From Hyalella azteca (lineage: Eukaryota; Arthropoda; Malacostraca; Amphipoda; Hyalellidae), in assembly GCF_000764305.2 (NCBI RefSeq), contig NW_025947115.1, forward strand, positions 1 through 64,000: DNA of 64,000 nucleotides. The letters run 5' to 3'. Shown here piece by piece: positions 15,666 through 28,800 of this stretch. The notes under the pieces are model-generated. The model had not been told where the DNA came from, did not search any database, and saw nothing but the letters and a program-made list of their open reading frames with translations. Made by a program: the position numbers and the translations under genes. Numbering within the stretch: position 1 is the first letter of the stretch; each line of letters begins with the position of its first letter.

Positions 15666-16181
15666 GGAGCACAGCCGTGCACCACCAATTTTGTGCACCA
15701 ATAAGCCCTGAATCGAACGCCTTGGATCTCTCCGGATATCCACCGATCAGCCTTGCACCACTCGGCTTTGCCCTCTTCCGGCCTTGACCACCACCTGCCG
15801 TGCACCACCAGGTCGCGGATCGAATATGACTTCCGGGCATCGTTAAATTACGTAATTTTACGTTCATCGCGTCTGAGGTTAGGTTTCAGATAGCATGGTT
15901 CTGTGCCAAAATTTATCGTCCTTCGACAAGTGGCCGTTCGACCGAGGGCTGGTTCGACCCACGGCCTAGATACGGACGGCTTGAAATGTTGAAGGCTACG
16001 TCCCGGAAGGCAGGAATCATGATAGTCCATTACATCCAGGGCAGTGGTGGTCTTCGGCAGGCGACCCGGCAAGTCTACGCTTTGTCTAGTATTGAAAAGC
16101 CTAGTACCATACGGAAGAACAAAGTCTAGAAATGATTTCAAACCACCGCTCATTGAAAAGATTTGATAAAAAACTGTTTTT
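15666..16181. other. Unassigned sequence replacing the LINE 3' end
   Basis: Moderately GC-rich; contains repeated GTGCACCACCA (15677-15812). No protein family recognised. Confidence 0.4.
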
Positions 16182-16182
16182 A

Positions 16183-16269
16183 GCGCATTTTCTCATTTAT
16201 GTAAAAATGCACTATTGTGCTCGCCATGTCCGTCCGTGACTTCACGTTTTCGTCGACGAGAAAATGCGC
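16183..16269. mobile_element. Palindromic 87-bp TA MITE
   Basis: TA|GCGCATTTTCTC on the left and GAGAAAATGCGC|TA on the right. An inverted second copy with the same interior (CACTATTGTGCTC, CCGTCCGT, CGTCGAC) is at 53355-53453. Confidence 0.8.
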
Positions 16270-16495
16270 TATCTGTCACTTATGGCAGTAAGTACTGAGT
16301 TATATTTTTAGGATCTGTGAACAAGTCACGAAAAGTACGAGAATCGGCGCCAGGCATATCCAGGCCTATTCTTACACGCCGAATATACTATACTATTTAA
16401 AACGATTAATTATTTTAGTTCAATACGACTACGAACAAAGAGATATCCAGATGAGTCTTCTTGAATCGGCTCTTCTCACTTAGTTATTAATAATA

Positions 16496-17454
16496 CAGGG
16501 TGCGCCACAGGAACTTACTTATTTGAAAAAATTCCTGTGCGGTTAGTTGGTCGGGTAGAGGGGCGAGAGGGGGTGCATCTGAAGGGGAAAGTTCCCAAGT
16601 TTGTTTCTCAAAGTTTCTCAAATAAATTTGCTGTAGTGCAAGAATTAACTGAACGCGATTTTGTTGCCCGTCAAAATGCATGTAAAATGCTGGTTGACAA
16701 CCTGCCTAAAGACGCGGTCGTTTTTTTCAGTGGCGAGGCTCACTTCCACATTTCCGGCTGCGTCAACAGGCTAAACATGCGTTATTGCTGTGGTGTAAAT
16801 CCACGTGAGTTTCACCAGAAGCCACTTAACTGTGAGCGAGTTACTGTCTGGTGTGCGACGTCGGTAATGGGAATAATTGGTCCTTATTTTTTTTAAGAAA
16901 ACGAACGCGCAGTTACCGTTAATGGAGCTCGTTACAGGAACATGATCGAGGAACTTTTTCTTCCAAGACTCGAAGAAATGAACTTTAGGAACGTGTGGTT
17001 TCAGCAAGATGGAGCCACAACACATACAGCACGAGACTCGATGAATTTGTTGCGGCATCATTTCCCCGACCGCCTCATCTCTCTCAGAGGCGATCTCCAA
17101 TGGCCGCCACGCTCTCCAGGTTTGACTCCATGCGATTTCTTTTTATGGGGATATTTGAAATTTCTGGTTTATGTCGATCGACCACGGACCATAGCACACC
17201 TCAAGAACAACATTCGCGACGTCATTGCCAAAATACCGATTGATATGCTGCATAGAGTGGGAACCATTATAAAAAAAGCGACTTCATTAGTTTATGCACA
17301 ACGGAGGCCGTCATTCATGAGATTTAATTTTCAAAACTGTATGAAAAAAAATTTGGGATACTGTTTTCTCGAATAAAAAAAATTTAAAACAATAACTGAA
17401 GTACTTTTGTTTTTATTGACCTTTCAAATAAGTAAGTTTTTGTGGCGCACCCTG
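16496..17454 (+). mobile_element. Mariner element (DD41D type), inactive
   Basis: Full-ended element of 959 bp. Ends CAGGGTGCGCCACAGGAACT and its inverse (ACTTACTTATTTG shared just inside) are flanked by TA at 16494-16495 and 17455-17456. The transposase inside has lost its N-terminal DNA-binding part. Confidence 0.93.
16540..17376 (+). pseudogene. Mariner transposase pseudogene
   Basis: One frame runs through the element with a single stop (TAA, 16894-16896) between PYFF and ENERAVTVNGARYRNM. The first catalytic position reads FSGEAHF, where the family has an Asp (FSDEAHF), so the active site is lost. The second Asp is in NVWFQQDGATTHTAR and the third in PCDFFLWGYLKF, with 41 residues between them (DD41D, the spacing of the rosa group). 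The usual SPDL reads SPGL. About 150 residues of N-terminal helix-turn-helix domain are absent. Three independent defects make it certainly inactive. Confidence 0.9.
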
Positions 17455-17456
17455 TA

Positions 17457-19069
17457 TTTCAACCAACATTTGTGATTAAATTTACAGGTAATGTTTTCAG
17501 TATAAAACACTTGGCAACAGATTATTGACATTCACTGCTGCACTGGCGACGGGGATCCGGTGTCACGTAGTTGCGCGCCGGCTGTCACTGTACTCTCGAT
17601 CATGTACATGAATCTACTGCCTCAGTCTCGAGTTGTGCGTCGCGTTGAACTCATATTCATTTGTTATTATTTCATGAAGGTTAATTTGCAGTGTTTACCT
17701 TAGAGACAAATTACCAATGAATTAATATATATTATTTAGTCTAATTGAAATGTAAGAGTTTCAATTTTTATTCTCTTAAGTGCAGCTTTTATTCCTCTAA
17801 ATGTTTCTTGATTTCAATCTTGACTACAAACTTTGGACCGAAAAACCGGCCAAGGTGGATCGAAAATAAAAGATTAACCATCATTTCTAGAATCCAATCC
17901 TGAATCACGGGGTACGAAGTGCCCGAGGTTTGACCACGACGTATTAGAAGTTTGATTTCGTACCACGAGTTTTCGTCGCCATTATTGAGTGCGTTAGTAA
18001 ATATTTCAGCATCTGAAGCGGCGTGAGAATTGATCAAGTAATTTACGCTGGCCTCAACCCCGGAGGGCGGTGGGGTAAAAGTCAGAGAACATCATGTGGC
18101 TCGTATTAATATACATTCTTGAAGTGAAAGTTCCTATTTTAATTTTTTTCCCATACGCTTGTATCAAATTTTATATTTATTTAAAAATGTCTCGCTAATT
18201 CTAGTTACACTTAACGGTGAAATTGTACGCGAATTAAGTTGCCTCGTCTTCATAATTATTTAAACAAATTGCTTTTGACTTCTGTGTAAATAATTATGAA
18301 TAATTTTGCTGGGTAACAGGCACACTCAAATTCTTCAATTTACACGATCGTGTTGGTCACAACAGACTTCTTTTTATTACCATATTTGTAAGTTAGGCTT
18401 TCGCGCTGCACGGGGTCAGAAAGGGAGACGAAGTCTGTTGGTTCCCAAAAGAATAAAAAGAACAACAATAAAACCTTCAAATCGTAAAGGTAAAAAATAT
18501 ATCGATCAGATAATACATACGAAAAAATTATTTACAGTGATTTAAATCAAACTCCATATTACATTCCAATAAAACACATCCAGACATACTATACTAACCT
18601 CTGCTCGGGTTCCACAAAAGCACAATAATTATCACTTAACGCACACTTACCACATTCCGCCTTCCGTAATTTATAAACTAAAATGCTGTAAATATATTAC
18701 AACAATAAATAAATTTCAACTATAATTAATTACTCATGAATGGTAAGTAATGTTAAAAAATAATGTCTAAATAAAATTTATCTACTCCTGCCAAATTTTT
18801 ACAAATAAATTTACAATTGCATGATTATCGTCACCATTTCATACATATTTTCTCAAATTTTAAATCGTAGTTAAAACGAAACGTGAAATGTAAAATAAAA
18901 CGTGGCTTAAAATACAGAAGCATGCGACTCATTGAATTCCAGGTTTGCAGCAGGCGACAAGCCTTTCATAGAACTCTGTCGCTGGTTCCCTGGATACACT
19001 CATTGATTTCCGGCTTCCGTTCAAACATTTAGTAGCTCAGGGAATTAGGTGCCAAACTTGACTTAGCCT
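17457..19069. other. No recognisable feature
   Basis: AT-rich, with short non-conserved frames only; a GC-richer patch at 17530-17650 has no recognisable product. Confidence 0.45.
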
Positions 19070-19375
19070 CTTCCTCCTCTGTACCCCACTTTACCAACCC
19101 CGACTCTCTCCTCTGTACCCCATATCTTTCTCCCCCTCATCCCCTTTGTATTTCATCGTACAAACCACCTGCCTTCCTGTATCCCATCATACCAATCCCC
19201 TCTCCACACTATGTCCCATGGTTCCATCCCCCTCACTTCCTCTATATCTCATCGTACAAACCCCCTAACCCCCTGTACCCATCGTACCAACGCCCTCTCC
19301 TTCCTCTGTACCCATCGTACCAACCCCCTCTCTCTCCTCTGTACCCCATCGTAAACCCCTCTCTTTCGTGTACTT
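19070..19375. repeat. Degenerate pyrimidine-rich minisatellite, period about 38 bp
   Basis: About eight imperfect copies built around CCTCTGTACCCCATCGTACCAACCCCCT. Confidence 0.75.
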
Positions 19376-19499
19376 CAACGTGTCAATCTTGAAGTCACCT
19401 CCGCTATGCAGGGATCAATGAATAAGAATCAATGCATCGCAATCATAGACACATGACTGCCGCGCGACCATAACCAGTCAGTCGGTGTCGTTATAGCGA

Positions 19500-19625
19500 G
19501 GTGGGCAGAGTGGGTCTAGGTGGTGGGGCCACTCTAGCTGGTGGAGTCACGATCCTGGTGGTGGGGGCACTCTAGGTGGTGGGGCACTGTGGGTGTTAGC
19601 ACCACTCTAGATGGTGGGGTCAAGC
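19500..19625. repeat. Degenerate GGTGGTGGGG repeat
   Basis: Five to six imperfect copies of a unit like CTAGGTGGTGGGGCCACT. Confidence 0.7.
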
Positions 19626-20287
19626 TGCCGTCCACCTAATCACTAAAGAGGCAGATCAGTTAGGCGAGATCAGTGGGGCGGCGCGATTTTAGTTAAAATT
19701 TAGAGGTCTTTAATGTTTTTTCGAAATCATTTAAATTGCGGTAAATGAATTCATATAGAAGCTTATAAATTATGTAAATGTTCGGTTGTTCTTCAGCCTG
19801 ATATTTAATTAACATTAAACTATGCTTAAGAAATATCACTAATTTTTAAACCCTGATATCTGGCAAGCGACTAAAATACAAAGAATTGCTCAGTAAAACA
19901 AGACTACCTTGATTAAAAAAACATTTTCTTTTACAGTTTTCACCGGAAAAAAGCTCAACTGCATAGAAATTTAGAGGTTTAATTTGATTTCTGTGTGTAA
20001 TAGTGAACTTATCAGCCCTGTTGAAATGCTTTCATCCTAGGAATTTCGCTTGAACTTGAAGGCTAACATGGTTGCGTTGACGGGATGCGTTCGTGCCTGT
20101 GCCGTGACGACCTTCACGCAACTACCCACTTAAGTGGTTTAAACATTATAATTAGATTAACTGCTTATTATTTAAATAACTACGAATAAGCACAGCATGA
20201 CGGCCTTGACTTCTTTGGGTGAGTTCAATTCAAGGAGCTGTAGTTTAATTTTGATTAAGAGGAATGGAAAGTTGAAACTATTTTAAA

Positions 20288-20355
20288 CTGATGATGTGGC
20301 TGGTTTCCGAAACGTTCCCGATTATGAAATTGTTGATGTAATTGACGCTTTCTTT
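20288..20355 (+). repeat. Short dispersed repeat (copy of 12012-12072)
   Basis: Contains CTGATGATGTGGCTGG, then CCGAAACGTTCCCG and TTGACGCTTT. See the copy at 12012 for the ribozyme-like resemblance and its weakness. Confidence 0.4.
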
Positions 20356-20595
20356 GCTTTAAAATACATTTGTAACTAAATTAAGCAAATGGAACACAAT
20401 ATTAATTACTGCTAAATAATTCAAATATTAGTTTCGAGTGCAAAATGTTCTAAGATAATTTTTAGGTTGGAAGTTATCCATTAAGAATGAAGCTCCTGCG
20501 AGACCTTTTTAGCGTGGGCGATATAATACTTGTACTTAGTGTATATAACATGATATACATGGCATGAGCGACATGGCACAAGATTTCAAAACATA

Positions 20596-22275
20596 ACATA
20601 ACATAACATAACATATTGATCTCGGCGCTGAAGTGTAGGCCTGATGTGGCCTGTTGCCGATTCTTTTCCTTTTCGTGCCTTGTTCACACAAGATCTAAAA
20701 TCGTTTCATTTGACCGGATATTTTCATGACTGACGATAGTTTCAAGTAGCTACTAGACTTCCACCGGGTTCGATATGGTGCTGGGCATTTCAAATCTGAA
20801 CATATATTTTTCCATAGCTTTATCTACTCTGTTCTTGAACGCGTTCATACTCGGAGCGTCAACGATGTCATTGAGGAGGCTGTTCCACATGTCGGTGATT
20901 CGGAGCGAGAGGAAATTTGTCGCGTGGAGAAGTTGCAGCGCAGTTTTTTTGTTTAAAGCCGTGGCCCCTGGTGTTGGTTCTTGTTTCAAATTCTTGTAAT
21001 CCTTCGGGGACCTTGTATAAATCATGAGTATACTTGTATATTTCAATGAGGTCCCCACGCAGACGTCGATAACTGAGGCTTGGAAGCTTCATAATCTTTA
21101 ATCTTTCTTCATATGACTTGCCTTTCAAGCCTGGAATTATCCTTGTTGCACGTCTTTGCACATTCTCTAGTAAATTTCTGTCCTTTTCAAATCTCGGTGA
21201 CCACACAACGTTTCCAAACTCTAGATTCGGGCGCACGACAGCAACAGACAACTGCTTCATCGCTTCTGCATCTAGGAACTCGTATGAGCGTCTGATTAAT
21301 CCAAGAAGTTTGTTGGATGTGTTAGCTTGCGTTTCAACATGCTTAGAAAATTTTAGCTCCTTGTCGACATAAACTCTTTAGGGATTAATAGGTGAAGGCT
21401 GTTTAAGAAGTGGTGAATTGAGATATATAAGTGGTAACAGCGGTTCCTCATCCTCTCCCTATTGTTTGTAGTATATAGGCATCACGTGGGGCTTGAGTAA
21501 GAATCAGAAGGTTTAGTAGTATGTTTATTGATGGGATGAAGAACGGCACGACCAACACCTGTGGGGCGGTGTGTCATTAGAATACAAACATGACACGACC
21601 ATATTGGAGTAAAAATATAAAAAGAATACAAAACACAATTTTGTTATTACAGTCACATGAAATAATCTATTACATTAAAAGAATTGCGTCGTCTAGAAAA
21701 TGACTTAGCTAACCGATGCGCGCTTGGCAGATGGTTCTGCACTGGCGTTCTTACGAAATTTTCAGAATATTTTTTTGGTACAATTTAACATAAAATATTT
21801 CCGACATTCACTAAACTTCATCATTTAGTAATTACGCGAGTGCTACTCGTGCTCAAAATTGATGATTAACTAGCTGTACACTTTTAAAATGTTTTAAAAC
21901 GAAATTGATGAAATACGAAATACATAATCGAGATCAAGATAATTAGGTAAGATATTGTTACAGAGGTCGATAATCACGAGTTTAAAGTTTTAATACAATT
22001 AATTATGACATTCGAGAGAAATGCTAGTGCGAGATGTGAATTCGAGTCACTACAACTCCGAGATCTTTTTCCACACTAGACTTTTCAATCATTACTCTCT
22101 CGTTGCACCCATGTCTTCTCATACTGTAATCTTGCTGTTCATTGTTCTTCCCGAGGTGAAGTACTTTACACTTGTCAGCATTAAACCGCAGCTGCCACGT
22201 ATCAGCCCAACTAACTAAACTGTCAAGATCATCTTGTGATTGCGCTTTATTTGACGCATCCTTCTCTGTAATTTC
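20596..22275 (-). mobile_element. CR1/jockey-like LINE, 3' half, split by an insertion
   Basis: Read on the - strand: NADKCKVLHLG-like text (22275-22059), then an interruption, then the C-terminal region with VVRPNLEFGNVVWSPR, NVQRRATRIIPGLKGKSYEE and RRLRGDLIEIYKYTH, ending with the APSMNAFKNRVDKAM block near 20820. The 3' UTR carries GGCCTGTTGCCGATTCTT. The 3' terminus abuts an (AACAT)n run at 20596-20620, the kind of short-repeat tail seen in CR1-like LINEs. Confidence 0.85.
21377..22053. mobile_element. 677-bp insertion in the LINE, 5-bp target duplication
   Basis: AACTC is present at 21372-21376 and 22054-22058; in the uninterrupted LINE copy at 45335-46560 it occurs once (45917-45921). 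The insert starts TTTAGGGATTAA and ends GAGTCACTAC. It has no inverted ends, no TG...CA and no coding capacity. A 5-bp duplication would fit a solo LTR, but the ends do not. Confidence 0.65.
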
Positions 22276-22852
22276 ACTTCACAAGTCAATTTTCATTTCG
22301 TCAAAAACATTTTTATTCTATCTCTGCCAAAATTTTGGAATACTAAAATCGGAGTTTTGAAAAAATTCTGTAATTCGAGGTGTACGATTGCTTGTTGAAT
22401 TCACGCGTATCTGTTATTAGAATTAAAGTTTCTTAAAAATATCTTCAAAATTGATTATATAACATTCAAATTACGCCTAACTACAAGAAGATACTCACAG
22501 CAAAACAACCAAACATGAGTAAAAAGTTACTAGTATTTACTTGTTCACAACACTAATCTTAATGATTATCATCCCTCATTGTCATAATATGTTGTTCATT
22601 AAACTGTTTCATGAAATCTAAGTTTGAAGAATGTGCGATCGGTCGCGAAGGAGCGATATATGAAATTCCAGCTTTACAATGATCCATTCAGCGGCTTGGG
22701 GAACCAAGAAAAAATTCCTCATCTTTTAATTTGTGAAAAAAAATCAATGCAGTAAAATAATAATTTTGTGTTCCCTAAACATATACAATAGTTTTTCTCT
22801 ATTTGTTCTAGATTTTATTAACTAAATAAATATATTAGTTTCCCTGCGTCAG

Positions 22853-25800
22853 CGTCGCTGCTGTCGCCGCGTCGCTGGAAGCTCCTGACGCGCGTCGCGC
22901 TGGCGCTGGCGGGGCTGACGCTGCTGGTGTCAGTCGTGCACGAGCAAGCAGGTGAACTGGGCACGTGTACGGGAGAACTGGGCACGTGTACGGGGGAACT
23001 GGGCACGTGTACGGGGGAACTGGGCACGTGTACGGGGGAACTAGGTAAACTGGGGCCGTTTATAAATAGTCGGTAAACTGGGACCGTTTATAAATAGTCG
23101 GTAAACTGGGGCCGTTTATAAATAGTCGGTAAACTGGGCCCGTTTATAAATAACCGGCTAATTAGTGCCGTTTAAAAATGGTTGGTAAGTTAGTGTCGTT
23201 TATAAATAACCGGCTAACTAGTGCCGTTAACAAATAGCCGGTAAGTTAGTGCCGTTTATAAATAACCGGTAAACTAGTACCGTTTATGAATAGGTGTAGT
23301 GGCTTTGGCTCAGCATAAGCGCAGATTTTTCAACCTCCGCCGGTTTCGTCACCGAAATTGTAATCGCGTCTGATACGCAGGATTTGCCGGCGCTCTGCTC
23401 AGCTGGTCTGCGTCTGCAGCTGACGCAGAGCACTCAGAAAACGAAGCCAAATCCTGCGTCCTTCTATCTACCGCAGACGGCGCCACGGAGCTGCCTGAGT
23501 TGTATGAGTGAGTCGAGCTATCGAAGTACAGGGTCCGCCATATTTATGGCAACGCATGTTTTTTTGTAATTTCTCAATGAAACAAACAGGTGCATTGTTT
23601 TTTTATTGGATGAGCCAGTAGCCAAGAATTACCTAAACAATTCTCAGACATCTTTATTCAATATGAACACCCTTATTCTTAATGACGGCCTCCAATCTAC
23701 GCGGGAAAGCTTCACAGAAGACGCGCAGCATTTCTTGAGGGAACAAGTCCCATTCTCCTGTCAATTTAGACTTCAAACTATACAAAGAATCATGAGGTGT
23801 TCTGCAGACCCTACTCTCCAAAATAGCCCACACAGAAAAGTCGAGAGGATTCAAATTAGGGCTTCTTGAGGGCCATTCATTTTTGCTAATGAACGCTGAG
23901 ATGTGATCCTGAATCCAGTTTTGGGTCATGTTTGAGCCATGTTATTGGGGCAGAGTATTGTTGAAAACTCCATGGTGAGCCATTGAAGTGTTTACCGGCC
24001 CAAGGAAACAACACAGCTTCCAAAATGTCCAAAATGTATCGCTGACTGTTCAATTTCACTTCTGAGGGGACAAAAACGAGTGGGGACCTCCCAGTGGCGG
24101 TTACCGAGGCCTAAACCATCACGGACATGGGATTTTGACGTCGTGTTGCTGTTTTGGTTGCCACAGATCCATCCCGACTCTAAACTCTGTGTAATTTTGA
24201 TGGTTAACGCTATGTTCAATGTCACATTTTTCTCGTCACTGAACACCAAGTTAGGCAGCGTGCCATCTTCAATGAGATCCAGAATGTGCTGGCCTTGTGC
24301 TCCTGCTTCTGCAGCAAATTTTGTAGCTGAGCGACGAGGGTTTCTCCTCAACTTCTTCCTCGTGTTTTTGACCAATTGTTTTGTTCGGACACTTCGTTTC
24401 CTTCCTTGACCAGGTCGATTGCATGTTTCACCAGATTCCTTGAATTTTTTTACCACCTTCCACACAGTTTCACGACGAATTAGGAGTTTTTTTGCAATGA
24501 CTGAATTACTCTCGCCCTTTTCATGAAGGGTTACAAACGCATATCTATCTACTGCCATAGGTAATGGTAAATTTAGACACCTTAGACTTCTGCAATATAA
24601 AATAGAAGAATTAATAGATGATATTAGGCTTCATTATAAAAGAAAAGTCTCCTAGAAACCAATTTATTTTTATATAGCAAACATCCGTTGCCATAAATAT
24701 GGCGGATCCTATATAGAGCGATTCATACAAGGTTTCTATGTACAGGTTTGTTTTGTCAGGTATGCATGTGTATGGCTAACATTTTAGAAGAAGAAAATTA
24801 CTGCGAATTATACATAATTCTCTCACTTATTGGACCAAGTCAATAGCAATTATATACAATGAATACGTAGCCAAGCATGCGTTTGGGTTTCGTCCAATTT
24901 GTATGTCTATCGAGTCTTTATAAAATGAGCGCAAAAAATATTAACAAAATTTACGGATGAAATGAACTTAAATGACATCTCAATCAACATGGCAATAACG
25001 TACTAACGTCTGCCCTACGTGCCAGCAGGGACGTGGTGCCAGACGTCGCAGCGTCCAACGTCTACTTGATGGAGACGTCGCATGCAGCAGCCGTGCTACC
25101 CAGGGGGCTCTGTGGGCTGGAGAGGTGATGATGAGTGGTAGTGATGAACGATGTTGATGAGTGCATGGTAATGAATGGTGCATATTGACGATGAGTGGTG
25201 AGTGAGGCTGATACTCGGTTAAATGTTCAGCAAGAGATTTGTCAACAAATCTCAATAATTGGTCTTTTATGATCATTTCAGTCAAAGCAACAAAAGCAGT
25301 TCCAGCACCAGACAAAGACATCATCTTACTTGAACTTTCATTTAAAGACAAGACAAGTTGAGCAATGTTTTCGGTGGACTACTTGGTAAATCTAAATTTT
25401 TTCTGGTTTTCATACACAGTCAATCCAAAGCTACCTAAAATAAGACTTTTAATTTCTTCATATGGAAGTTCAGGTGATAGTAGTAATAGTAGTAATACTA
25501 TCGAGCAAACTATCGAGAATTAACAAAGCCATTCACCCGTGCGCATACAGCTTCTGACGGTGACCAACCATTGGCATCTTTAACCTTCAAAAAGTTACGG
25601 AGATAAACCGCAACATCGTCACCATCATGATAAGTCGTTAACTTAATGTTAGCTCTGCTGAAAGATTGTCCACCAGATTTACCAGTATCACTTGCACAAA
25701 TTCTTTCACTCTCTAGTTCCAATCTACTTAGTTCCATCTCTTTCTCTACTTCTAATTTTTTAAATCGTACTGCTCCTTCACCAACGCGTTCGCGCTCAAG

Positions 25801-28800
25801 TGCTCTTTCACTGCGCTCACATCTTTGCTTAACATACTAGCGCAGTTCAACATCTTTATAACCTAACTTGATACCATCAGCAACGAATTCACTTTCTGAC
25901 ATTTTTACAAAAATCACACTGAAAAAATATCATGAAACACCACTAAACAATAGATATACAGAAAGTAGTATCTCACACGTATAGGATCTCTCGAGTAGTA
26001 TCTCTCAATTCAACACGCGAAATGTGCGACTTCTAGACACATAAGGCAGCGGCGCTCCTCTGATCCTCAAAGTGAGACGCCTGTCCACGTGGTAAACACG
26101 TATGAGAAACTTCAGGGACGAGCTTGAAGAAAACAATCTCGAGTCCAACCCACTCACGATCCGCAACCATACACTACACATTGAAAATAATAATACTTGA
26201 GAACTGACTGAGACTAATCATTTAACCCTCTACCGCCTGACATGAGTAACCAGAGCAATATTGTCACAAGCCTACTTCCCAAAAAGGATACGTTCTAAGG
26301 AACGCAAAATGACTTGCACTTATGGTTGCCGCCACGTACAACTTTAAAATGTTCTCTGTTGCGCACAAGTGTCCTCAGGTTGCTACTCTCAATAGTCTAC
26401 GTATAATTTAACTAATTTAACTTGAAAATTATTTTCCCGGAGAGTGACATACAGCGAAAGAGGGTTAAGCACGTTAATATTGGAATCGCAGTATTAGCAC
26501 TCAATAGCCACGGAATATCAAATATGTGCAACAGATTTTACTGTTTAATTTAATTTGATTTAATTTAACATACTACCAATAAGGGCAGGGTAAGTTGACT
26601 AGAAACCAAAGTAAGTGAAGAAGTAATGGTTATGTCAATAATGCATAGAAATGGGTTGTTTACAGGAGGACTGCTGGGAAACGACTGAGGCGAAAGGCTC
26701 GGTCTATCTTGTCGAGTGTTTCAAATCTGTGACTTATAGAATTTAATTTACAACCCAACAGTGAAAGGCGTTGTAGAACGCCTCTAGAACGTATCCTTTA
26801 AATGGCTCGGCTGTCCCGAGCTCGGCTCAAACATTCACCTGAGAATTGCTTCTATTTATCACCATCACCTCTGAAGTTCCCTGACTTACTTTTGATTCCG
26901 TCTTCGCAGTTACTGCAAACTAAATCCACAAGCATCCGTGTGGTTCTTGGTGACGGCTCAGTCCTTAGAACCCCCGACGCTGGCAGCCTTGAAGGCACTT
27001 CAGGCCGCCTACCAGAACTTGTGCGTGGCTCATGTGAACTTCACCTCGCTTTTTAAGGATACTCCGCTGCTTGAACTTTACCACTCCGAAAAGTTCAATA
27101 ACACTTGTGAGTATCTTCTCACTTGAATTGATGTTAAGGAAGTAATAGCTTGTGTCTATCCCGGGAACAATTTGAGGACCCGGCATATATTTTTTTGATG
27201 TACAATTTACAATACCAAGATGATAAACTGTTCCTCGGGAGATATTGTAAATATAAGTCACGAACATCAAGTCTTTTAAGCGTTCGGATCCAGCAGCAAT
27301 GTCGCAGCCGTAATGGTCATTTGTCATCTTGGCAGCGCACAAAATCCACAACCTGAGCGACATGAGCCGCGTGGCGCTGGTGTACAAGTTCGGAGGTCTG
27401 TACTCGGACATGGACGTCATCGCCCTGCGCCCTCTGGTGGGCGCCACCAACTTCATCGCCTTGCAGGTGCCTCAAGCCAAACTTGCGCGGAATAATTGCG
27501 GAGCATATAGCATATAACGGCACCACCCGCAGAGTCCCTCAGCAAACTTATACACCCAAATGAGGCACTTAAAGCACATAACTGCTCTACCCGCAGGTGT
27601 CCACTGCTTAGACACTAATTCCTCGGTGTCGATACACCGAGGAATAGGGAAATAACTTCCATCAAATTATAAGAGAACATATCTGGCTAACTTAAAAAAT
27701 CATGTTCTTTTGCACAGGAAGAGAGTTGAGAAATGATTTCAAGCAGCATCTATCTATTTGAAGCAAATTACGAATGGGAATATAAACTCTAAACATCATG
27801 CAAAATACGTTGTGCGCGCCAACAAAATCGCATGCTTCAAAAAATTGGATTATTTTTATGTTATTTCAGGTACTCACTGCAGCATTGCGTTCGGTACTTT
27901 GATATTGATTGACTATTGGCATGATTAAATGTTGGGATGATGAAAAATTATCAGGATTGAATATTGGCATGAACGAATACAGGATTGATTGATTATATAT
28001 TATTGGCATGAATGAATACAGGATTGATTTAATATTGACATGATTGTATGAGATCTGGAAACACTAGCAGGTACGGCGTGCATCCCACAAGGTCTAGTTA
28101 TTGCTGTACGAAGCGCCTTGTGTGTCAGTCAAGGCTTGAGAGTCGTGTAACCAGACTAGCTTCTTACAGCCGAGTCTCATTCGGAACTAAATCAAGCTTG
28201 AAGACCAGAAAATTAGTGACACTGAGAATGAATCTGACACTCAGGATTTATTTGATCTTATACTAGTCCGGGCTTATTAGTTTTTAACATTGTTTAGATT
28301 ACTTACAGTTGATAATTAGAAACGATGATGAAGAAATTGCATCGACAATATCAGAAACCACAGTTGACGGGTGCCTGAATTAAATTGCATTCAGCTAGCA
28401 ACCTACAGACTTTCTTTGAAAATAATTCACTGGAGTAACTATAACGGCAATAAGAATAATGCTTACAGGACGACGGGACCGGCTACCTGAACCACGCCAT
28501 CCACCGCATGCGACGCCACCACCCCATGTTGCTGAGGGTCATGAAGCATGTTGCTGCCAACTATAATGTGAGGGCATGTTGGGCCGTGTTGCTGCCAACT
28601 ATAATGTGAGGGCATGTTGGGCCATGTTGCTGCCAACTATAATGTGAGGGCATGTTTGGCCATGTTGCTCAGGGTCATGCGTTGAACCACGTCAACATGG
28701 TCCAGTAATGATGCTGCTCCTTGAGGGATTTTATGATCTCCAATTGAGGTCATAGAATAGAATAGAAAAGAATAGAAATAGAATGAAGTAGAAATAGAAG

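Noticed and set aside
20288..20355. Working hammerhead ribozyme
   Set aside because: Core words are present but stem II lacks pairing in both copies; kept only as a low-interest note.
21377..22053. Solo LTR
   Set aside because: The 5-bp duplication fits, but the ends are not TG...CA and no second copy is visible to confirm it.
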